Assembly (NCBI GenBank): GCA_043228905.1
Contig: JBHGNT010000046.1
Span: 62,001 to 126,000 of the forward strand
Direction of reading: 5' to 3'
Source of the DNA: Azolla caroliniana
Lineage: Eukaryota > Polypodiophyta
Length of the DNA: 64,000 nucleotides
The notes beneath the pieces were generated by a model. That model was given only the letters and a program-made list of their open reading frames with translations, was not told the origin of the DNA and ran no database searches. Shown piece by piece: positions 52,101 through 61,571 of the stretch. Numbering within the stretch: position 1 is the first letter of the stretch; every line of letters starts with the position of its first letter. The position numbers and the translations under genes were made by a program.

Positions 52101-53027
52101 ATGTCTCTCGACCTGAGTTTCAAAATCTTGATTTTTTATTTCGATATCATAGCTAGCGTTGTTAGCTTCGATTCGCATGTTTGAACACAAAAATGCGATA
52201 TAACACGAGCCAGGTATGAACATTTTAATTTACCTCCAAGCTATTCTCAACTGTCTCCTCAAATTTGCTAATTTCATCATGTCTCTCGACCTGAGTTTCA
52301 AAATCTTGATTTTTTAATTCTATATCATAGCTAGCGTTGTTATCTTCGATTCGCATGTTTGAACACAAAAATTCGATATCACACTCGCCAGGTATGAACA
52401 TTTTAATTTACTCAAGGGCTCCTCTCAACTCACTCCTCAAATTTGGTAATTTCGTCATGTCTCTCGACCTGAGTTTCAAAATCTTGATTTTTTAATTCGA
52501 TATCATAGCTAGCGTTGTTAGCTTCGATTCGCATGTTTGAACACAAAAATCCGATAGCACACGAGCCAGGTATGAACATTTTTATTTACTCAAGGGCTCC
52601 TCTCAACTCACTCCTGAAATTTGGTAATTTCATCATGTCTCTCGACTTGAGTTTCAAAATCTTGATTTTTTAATTCCATATCATAGCTAGTGCTGTTAGC
52701 TTCGATTCGCATGTTTGAACACAAACATCCGATATCACACGAGCAAGGAATGAACATTTTAATTTACTCAAGGGCTCCTCTCAACTCACTCCTCAAATTT
52801 GGTAATTTCATCATGTCTCTCGACTTGAGTTTCAAAATCTTGATTTTTTAATTCCATATCATAGCTAGTGCTGTTAGCTTCGATTCGCATGTTTGAACAC
52901 AAACATCCGATATAACACGAGCAAGGAATGAACATTTTAATTTACTCAAGGGCTCCTCTCAACTCCCTCCTAAAATTTGGTAATTTCATCATGTCCCTCT
53001 ACCTGAGTTTCAAAATCTTGATTTTTT
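49112..53027 (+). repeat. Block E, 22-monomer version of the HOR (3916 bp)
   Basis: Monomers m1-m22. m1 has CGATATGACACTCGCGAGG and CCTACTAGC; m2 CCGATATTAC; m3 TTATTTTACCTCC; m4 GCGCTG/TTTTCATT; m5 AATGCC; m6 TAGCATAG; m7 CAAGGCCTCC; m8 GAGCTAGG/AAATATGG; m9 AATGCGATATAAC; m10 ATTCG; m11 GATAGCACACTAGCC; m12 GCTCTTCTC. m13-m21 largely repeat the m4-m12 order, a nested 9-monomer duplication. m22 has CGATATAACACGAGC and ends GTCCCTCTACC. m1 restarts at 53028. Confidence 0.94.
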
Positions 53028-54273
53028 AATTCTATATCATAGCTAGCGTTGTTAGCTTCGATTCGCATGTTTGAACACAAAAATCCGATATGACACTCGC
53101 GAGGTATGAACATTTTAATTTTCCTACTAGCTCTTCCCAACTCACTCCTCAAATTTGGTAATTTCGTCATGTCTCTCGACCTGAGTTTCAAAATCTTGAT
53201 TTTTTAATTCCATATCATAGCTAGCGTTGTTAGCTTCGATTCCCATGTTTGAACACAAAAATCCGATATTACACGAGCCAGGTATGAACATTGTATTTTA
53301 CTCAAGGGCTCCTCTGAACTCCCTCCTAAAATTTGGTAATTTCATCATGTCTTTCGACCTGAGTTTCAAAATCTCGATTTTTTAATTCCATATCATAGCT
53401 AGTGTTGTTAGCTTCGATTCGCATGTTTGAGCACAAAAATCCGATATCACACGAGCCACGTATGAACATTTTATTTTACCTCCAAGCTATTCTCAACTCA
53501 CTCGTCAAATTTGGTAATTTCGTCATGTCTCTCGACCTGAGTTTCAAAATCTTGATTTTTTAATTCCATATCATAGCTAGCGCTGCTAGCTTCGATTCGC
53601 ATGTTTGAACACAAAAATCCGATATCACACGAGCAAGGAATGAACATTTTCATTTACTCAAGGGCTCCTCTCAACTCACTCCTCAAATTTGGTAATTTCG
53701 TCATGTCTCTCGACCTGAGTTTCAAAATCTTGATTTTTTAATGCCATATCATAGCTAGCGTTGTTAGCTTCGATTCGCATGTTTGAACACAAACATCCGA
53801 TATCACACGAGCAAGGAATGAACATTTTAATTTACTCAAGGGCTCCTCTCAACTCCCTCCTAAAATTTGGTAATTTCATCATGTCTTTCGACCTGAGTTT
53901 CAAAATCTCGATTTTTTAATTCCATAGCATAGCTAGTGCTGTTAGCTTCGATACGCATGTTTGAACACAAACATCCGATATCACACGAGCAAGGAATGAA
54001 CATTTTAATTTACTCAAGGGCTCCTCTCAACTCACTCCTCAAATTTGGTAATTTCATCATGTCTCTCGACCTGAGTTTCAAAATCTTGATTTTTTAATTC
54101 CATATCATAGCTAGCGTTGTTAGCTTCGATTCGCATGTTTGAGCACAAAAATTCGATATCACACTCGCCAGGTATGAACATTTTAATTTACTCAAGGCCT
54201 CCTCTCAACTAACTCCTCAAATTTGGTAATTTCGTCATGTCTCTCGACCTGAGTTTCAAAATCTTGATTTTTT

Positions 54274-54451
54274 AATTCCATATCATAGCTAGCGTTGTTA
54301 GCTTCGATTCGCATGTTTGAACACAAAAATCCGATATCACACGAGCTAGGTATGAACATTTTAATTTACTCAAGGGCTCCTCTCAACTCACTCCTCAAAT
54401 TTGGTAATTTCGTCATGTCTCTCGACCTGAGTTTCAAAATCTTGATTTTTT
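54274..54451 (+). repeat. Chimeric monomer m8/m10
   Basis: The first part has GAGCTAGG, diagnostic of m8. The second part has CAAATTTGG instead of m8's CAAATATGG and leads into an AATTCGATATC monomer, as m10 does. The crossover lies between about 54350 and 54400, in the stretch where m8 and m10 are identical. This marks the loss of two monomers. Confidence 0.88.
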
Positions 54452-55519
54452 AATTCGATATCATAGCTAGCGTTGTTAGCTTCGATTCGCATGTTTGAAC
54501 ACAAAAATCCGATAGCACACTAGCCAGGTATGAACATTTTAATTTACTCAAGGGCTCCTCTCAACTCACTCCTGAAATTTGGTAATTTCATCATGTCTCT
54601 TGACTTGAGTTTCAAAATCTTGATTTTTTAATTCCATATCATAGCTAGTGCTGTTAGCTTCGATTCGCATGTTTGAACACAAACATCCGATATCACACGA
54701 GCAAGGAATGAACATTTTAATTTACTCAAGGGCTCTTCTCAACTCACTCCTCAAATTTGGTAATTTCATCATGTCTCTCGACTTGAGTTTCAAAATCTTG
54801 ATTTTTTAATTCCATATCATAGCTAGCGCTGTTAGCTTCGATTCGCATGTTTGAACACAAAAATCCGATATCACACGAGCAAGGAATGAACATTTTCATT
54901 TACTCAAGGGCTCCTCTCAACTCACTCCTCAAATTTGGTAATTTCGTCATGTCTCTCGACCTGAGTTTCAAAATCTTGATTTTTTAATGCCATATCATAG
55001 CTAGCGTTGTTAGCTTCGATTCGCATGTTTGAACACAAACATCCGATATCACACGAGCAAGGAATGAACATTTTAATTTACTCAAGGGCTCCTCTCAACT
55101 CCCTCCTAAAATTTGGTAATTTCATCATGTCTTTCGACCTGAGTTTCAAAATCTCGATTTTTTAATTCCATAGCATAGCTAGTGCTGTTAGCTTCGATTC
55201 GCATGTTTGAACACAAACATCCGATATCACACGAGCAAGGAATGAACATTTTAATTTACTCAAGGGCTCCTCTCAACTCACTCCTCAAATTTGGTAATTT
55301 CATCATGTCTCTCGACCTGAGTTTCAAAATCTTGATTTTTTAATTCCATATCATAGCTAGCGTTGTTAGCTTCGATTCGCATGTTTGAGCACAAAAATTC
55401 GATATCACACTCGCCAGGTATGAACATTTTAATTTACTCAAGGCCTCCTCTCAACTAACTCCTCAAATTTGGTAATTTCGTCATGTCTCTCGACCTGAGT
55501 TTCAAAATCTTGATTTTTT

Positions 55520-55697
55520 AATTCCATATCATAGCTAGCGTTGTTAGCTTCGATTCGCATGTTTGAACACAAAAATCCGATAGCACACTAGCCAGGTATG
55601 AACATTTTAATTTACTCAAGGGCTCCTTTCAACTCACTCCTCAAATATGGTAATTTCGTCATGTCTCTCGACCTGAGTTTCAAAATCTTGATTTTTT
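55520..55697 (+). repeat. Chimeric monomer m17/m21
   Basis: It begins as m17 (GATAGCACACTAGCC, CCTTTCAAC, AAATATGG) but continues into AATTCCATATC and the m22 monomer (TAGTGCTG, CGATATAACACGAGC), as m21 does. It lacks m17's TATTTCGATATC exit. This marks the loss of four monomers. Confidence 0.87.
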
Positions 55698-55875
55698 AAT
55701 TCCATATCATAGCTAGTGCTGTTAGCTTCGATTCGCATGTTTGAACACAAACATCCGATATAACACGAGCAAGGAATGAACATTTTAATTTACTCAAGGG
55801 CTCCTCTCAACTCCCTCCTAAAATTTGGTAATTTCATCATGTCCCTCTACCTGAGTTTCAAAATCTTGATTTTTT

Positions 55876-58800
55876 AATTCTATATCATAGCTAGCGTTGT
55901 TAGCTTCGATTCGCATGTTTGAACACAAAAATCCGATATGACACTCGCGAGGTATGAACATTTTAATTTTCCTACTAGCTCTTCCCAACTCACTCCTCAA
56001 ATTTGGTAATTTCGTCATGCCTCTCGACCTGAGTTTCAAAATCTTGATTTTTTAATTCCATATCATAGCTAGCGTTGTTAGCTTCGATTCGCATGTTTGA
56101 ACACAAAAATCCGATATTACACGAGCCAGGTATGAACATTGTATTTTACTCAAGGGCTCCTCTGAACTCCCTCCTAAAATTTGGTAATTTCATCATGTCT
56201 TTCGACCTGAGTTTCAAAATCTCGATTTTTTAATTCCATATCATAGCTAGTGTTGTTAGCTTCGATTCGCATGTTTGAGCACAAAAATCCGATATCACAC
56301 GAGCCACGTATGAACATTTTATTTTACCTCCAAGCTATTCTCAACTCACTCGTCAAATTTGGTAATTTCGTCATGTCTCTCGACCTGAGTTTCAAAATCT
56401 TGATTTTTTAATTCCATATCATAGCTAGCGCTGTTAGCTTCGATTCGCATGTTTGAACACAAAAATCCGATATCACACGAGCAAGGAATGAACATTTTCA
56501 TTTACTCAAGGGCTCCTCTCAACTCACTCCTCAAATTTGGTAATTTCGTCATGTCTCTCGACCTGAGTTTCAAAATCTTGATTTTTTAATGCCATATCAT
56601 AGCTAGCGTTGTTAGCTTCGATTCGCATGTTTGAACACAAACATCCGATATCACACGAGCAAGGAATGAACATTTTAATTTACTCAAGGGCTCCTCTCAA
56701 CTCCCTCCTAAAATTTGGTAATTTCATCATGTCTTTCGACCTGAGTTTCAAAATCTCGATTTTTTAATTCCATAGCATAGCTAGTGCTGTTAGCTTCGAT
56801 ACGCATGTTTGAACACAAACATCCGATATCACACGAGCAAGGAATGAACATTTTAATTTACTCAAGGGCTCCTCTCAACTCACTCCTCAAATTTGGTAAT
56901 TTCATCATGTCTCTCGACCTGAGTTTCAAAATCTTGATTTTTTAATTCCATATCATAGCTAGCGTTGTTAGCTTCGATTCGCATGTTTGAGCACAAAAAT
57001 TCGATATCACACTCGCCAGGTATGAACATTTTAATTTACTCAAGGCCTCCTCTCAACTAACTCCTCAAATTTGGTAATTTCGTCATGTCTCTCGACCTGA
57101 GTTTCAAAATCTTGATTTTTTAATTCCATATCATAGCTAGCGTTGTTAGCTTCGATTCGCATGTTTGAACACAAAAATCCGATATCACACGAGCTAGGTA
57201 TGAACATTTTAATTTACTCAAGGGCTCCTCTCAACTCACTCCTCAAATATGGTAATTTCGTCATGTCTCTCGACCTGAGTTTCAAAATCTTGATTTTTTA
57301 TTTCTATATCATAGCTAGCGTTGTTAGCTTCGATTCGCATGTTTGAACACAAAAATGCGATATAACACGAGCCAGGTATGAACATTTTAATTTACCTCCA
57401 AGCTATTCTCAACTGTCTCCTCAAATTTGCTAATTTCATCATGTCTCTCGACCTGAGTTTCAAAATCTTGATTTTTTAATTCTATATCATAGCTAGCGTT
57501 GTTAGCTTCGATTCGCATGTTTGAACACAAAAATTCGATATCACACTCGCCAGGTATGAACATTTTAATTTACTCAAGGGCTCCTCTCAACTCACTCCTC
57601 AAATTTGGTAATTTCGTCATGTCTCTCGACCTGAGTTTCAAAATCTTGATTTTTTAATTCGATATCATAGCTAGCGTTGTTAGCTTCGATTCGCATGTTT
57701 GAACACAAAAATCCGATAGCACACTAGCCAGGTATGAACATTTTAATTTACTCAAGGGCTCCTCTCAACTCACTCCTGAAATTTGGTAATTTCATCATGT
57801 CTCTTGACTTGAGTTTCAAAATCTTGATTTTTTAATTCCATATCATAGCTAGTGCTGTTAGCTTCGATTCGCATGTTTGAACACAAACATCCGATATCAC
57901 ACGAGCAAGGAATGAACATTTTAATTTACTCAAGGGCTCTTCTCAACTCACTCCTCAAATTTGGTAATTTCATCATGTCTCTCGACTTGAGTTTCAAAAT
58001 CTTGATTTTTTAATTCCATATCATAGCTAGCGCTGTTAGCTTCGATTCGCATGTTTGAACACAAAAATCCGATATCACACGAGCAAGGAATGAACATTTT
58101 CATTTACTCAAGGGCTCCTCTCAACTCACTCCTCAAATTTGGTAATTTCGTCATGTCTCTCGACCTGAGTTTCAAAATCTTGATTTTTTAATGCCATATC
58201 ATAGCTAGCGTTGTTAGCTTCGATTCGCATGTTTGAACACAAACATCCGATATCACACGAGCAAGGAATGAACATTTTAATTTACTCAAGGGCTCCTCTC
58301 AACTCCCTCCTAAAATTTGGTAATTTCATCATGTCTTTCGACCTGAGTTTCAAAATCTCGATTTTTTAATTCCATAGCATAGCTAGTGCTGTTAGCTTCG
58401 ATACGCATGTTTGAACACAAACATCCGATATCACACGAGCAAGGAATGAACATTTTAATTTACTCAAGGGCTCCTCTCAACTCACTCCTCAAATTTGGTA
58501 ATTTCATCATGTCTCTCGACCTGAGTTTCAAAATCTTGATTTTTTAATTCCATATCATAGCTAGCGTTGTTAGCTTCGATTCGCATGTTTGAGCACAAAA
58601 ATTCGATATCACACTCGCCAGGTATGAACATTTTAATTTACTCAAGGCCTCCTCTCAACTAACTCCTCAAATTTGGTAATTTCGTCATGTCTCTCGACCT
58701 GAGTTTCAAAATCTTGATTTTTTAATTCCATATCATAGCTAGCGTTGTTAGCTTCGATTCGCATGTTTGAACACAAAAATCCGATATCACACGAGCTAGG

Positions 58801-61571
58801 TATGAACATTTTAATTTACTCAAGGGCTCCTCTCAACTCACTCCTCAAATATGGTAATTTCGTCATGTCTCTCGACCTGAGTTTCAAAATCTTGATTTTT
58901 TATTTCTATATCATAGCTAGCGTTGTTAGCTTCGATTCGCATGTTTGAACACAAAAATGCGATATAACACGAGCCAGGTATGAACATTTTAATTTACCTC
59001 CAAGCTATTCTCAACTGTCTCCTCAAATTTGCTAATTTCATCATGTCTCTCGACCTGAGTTTCAAAATCTTGATTTTTTAATTCTATATCATAGCTAGCG
59101 TTGTTATCTTCGATTCGCATGTTTGAACACAAAAATTCGATATCACACTCGCCAGGTATGAACATTTTAATTTACTCAAGGGCTCCTCTCAACTCACTCC
59201 TCAAATTTGGTAATTTCGTCATGTCTCTCGACCTGAGTTTCAAAATCTTGATTTTTTAATTCGATATCATAGCTAGCGTTGTTAGCTTCGATTCGCATGT
59301 TTGAACACAAAAATCCGATATCACACTCGCCAGGTATGAACATTTTAATTTACTCAAGGGCTCCTCTCAACTCACTCCTCAAATTTGGTAATTTCGTCAT
59401 GTCTCTCGACCTGAGTTTCAAAATCTTGATTTTTTAATTCGATATCATAGCTAGCGTTGTTAGCTTCGATTCGCATGTTTGAACACAAAAATCCGATAGC
59501 ACACTAGCCAGGTATGAACATTTTAATTTACTCAAGGGCTCCTCTCAACTCACTCCTGAAATTTGGTAATTTAATCATGTCTCTTGACTTGAGTTTCAAA
59601 ATCTTGATTTTTTAATTCCATATCATAGCTAGTGCTGTTAGCTTCGATTCGCATGTTTGAACACAAACATCCGATATCACACGAGCAAGGAATGAACATT
59701 TTAATTTACTCAAGGGCTCTTCTCAACTCACTCCTCAAATTTGGTAATTTCATTATGTCTCTCGACTTGAGTTTCAAAATCTTGATTTTTTAATTCCATA
59801 TCATAGCTAGCGCTGTTAGCTTCGATTCGCATGTTTGAACACAAAAATCCGATATCACACGAGCAAGGAATGAACATTTTCATTTACTCAAGGGCTCCTC
59901 TCAACTCACTCCTCAAATTTGGTAATTTCGTCATGTCTCTCGACCTGAGTTTCAAAATCTTGATTTTTTAATGCCATATCATAGCTAGCGTTGTTAGCTT
60001 CGATTCGCATGTTTGAACACAAACATCCGATATCACACGAGCAAGGAATGAACATTTTAATTTACTCAAGGGCTCCTCTCAACTCCCTCCTAAAATTTGG
60101 TAATTTCATCATGTCTTTCGACCTGAGTTTCAAAATCTCGATTTTTTAATTCCATAGCATAGCTAGTGCTGTTAGCTTCGATTCGCATGTTTGAACACAA
60201 ACATCCGATATCACACGAGCAAGGAATGAACATTTTAATTTACTCAAGGGCTCCTCTCAACTCACTCCTCAAATTTGGTAATTTCATCATGTCTCTCGAC
60301 CTGAGTTTCAAAATCTTGATTTTTTAATTCCATATCATAGCTAGCGTTGTTAGCTTCGATTCGCATGTTTGAGCACAAAAATTCGATATCACACTCGCCA
60401 GGTATGAACATTTTAATTTACTCAAGGCCTCCTCTCAACTAACTCCTCAAATTTGGTAATTTCATCATGTCTCTCGACCTGAGTTTCAAAATCTTGATTT
60501 TTTAATTCCATATCATAGCTAGCGTTGTTAGCTTCGATTCGCATGTTTGAACACAAAAATCCGATAGCACACTAGCCAGGTATGAACATTTTAATTTACT
60601 CAAGGGCTCCTTTCAACTCACTCCTCAAATATGGTAATTTCGTCATGTCTCTCGACCTGAGTTTCAAAATCTTGATTTTTTATTTCGATATCATAGCTAG
60701 CGTTGTTAGCTTCGATTCGCATGTTTGAACACAAAAATGCGATATAACACGAGCCAGGTATGAACATTTTAATTTACCTCCAAGCTATTCTCAACTGTCT
60801 CCTCAAATTTGCTAATTTCATCATGTCTCTCGACCTGAGTTTCAAAATCTTGATTTTTTAATTCTATATCATAGCTAGCGTTGTTATCTTCGATTCGCAT
60901 GTTTGAACACAAAAATTCGATATCACACTCGCCAGGTATGAACATTTTAATTTACTCAAGGGCTCCTCTCAACTCACTCCTCAAATTTGGTAATTTCGTC
61001 ATGTCTCTCGACCTGAGTTTCAAAATCTTGATTTTTTAATTCGATATCATAGCTAGCGTTGTTAGCTTCGATTCGCATGTTTGAACACAAAAATCCGATA
61101 GCACACGAGCCAGGTATGAACATTTTTATTTACTCAAGGGCTCCTCTCAACTCACTCCTTAAATTTGGTAATTTCATCATGTCTCTCGACTTGAGTTTCA
61201 AAATCTTGATTTTTTAATTCCATATCATAGCTAGTGCTGTTAGCTTCGATTCGCATGTTTGAACACAAACATCCGATATCACACGAGCAAGGAATGAACA
61301 TTTTAATTTACTCAAGGGCTCCTCTCAACTCACTCCTCAAATTTGGTAATTTCATCATGTCTCTCGACTTGAGTTTCAAAATCTTGATTTTTTAATTCCA
61401 TATCATAGCTAGTGCTGTTAGCTTCGATTCGCATGTTTGAACACAAACATCCGATATAACACGAGCAAGGAATGAACATTTTAATTTACTCAAGGGCTCC
61501 TCTCAACTCCCTCCTAAAATTTGGTAATTTCATCATGTCCCTCTACCTGAGTTTCAAAATCTTGATTTTTT
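55876..61571 (+). repeat. Block E, 32-monomer version of the HOR (5696 bp)
   Basis: It contains all 22 monomer types plus ten extra monomers at 58012-59791. The extra run repeats m13-m14, a TAGCATAG/GATACG monomer, m7-m9, the TTATCTTCG monomer, an AATTCGATATC/ACTCGCC monomer, m11 and m12. 22 + 10 = 32 and 32 x 178 = 5696. Private changes include TTTAATCATG (about 59571) and TTTCATTATG (about 59748). Confidence 0.92.

Larger units (their letters stand above)
53028..55875 (+). repeat. Block E, 16-monomer version of the HOR (2848 bp)
   Basis: It follows m1-m8, then m11-m17, then m22, so it lacks m9-m10 and m18-m21, a total of six monomers. Both joins lie inside monomers: 54274-54451 starts as m8 and ends as m10, and 55520-55697 starts as m17 and ends as m21. 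Private changes include GATTCCCATG (about 53241) and GCGCTGCTAGC (about 53580). Confidence 0.93.
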
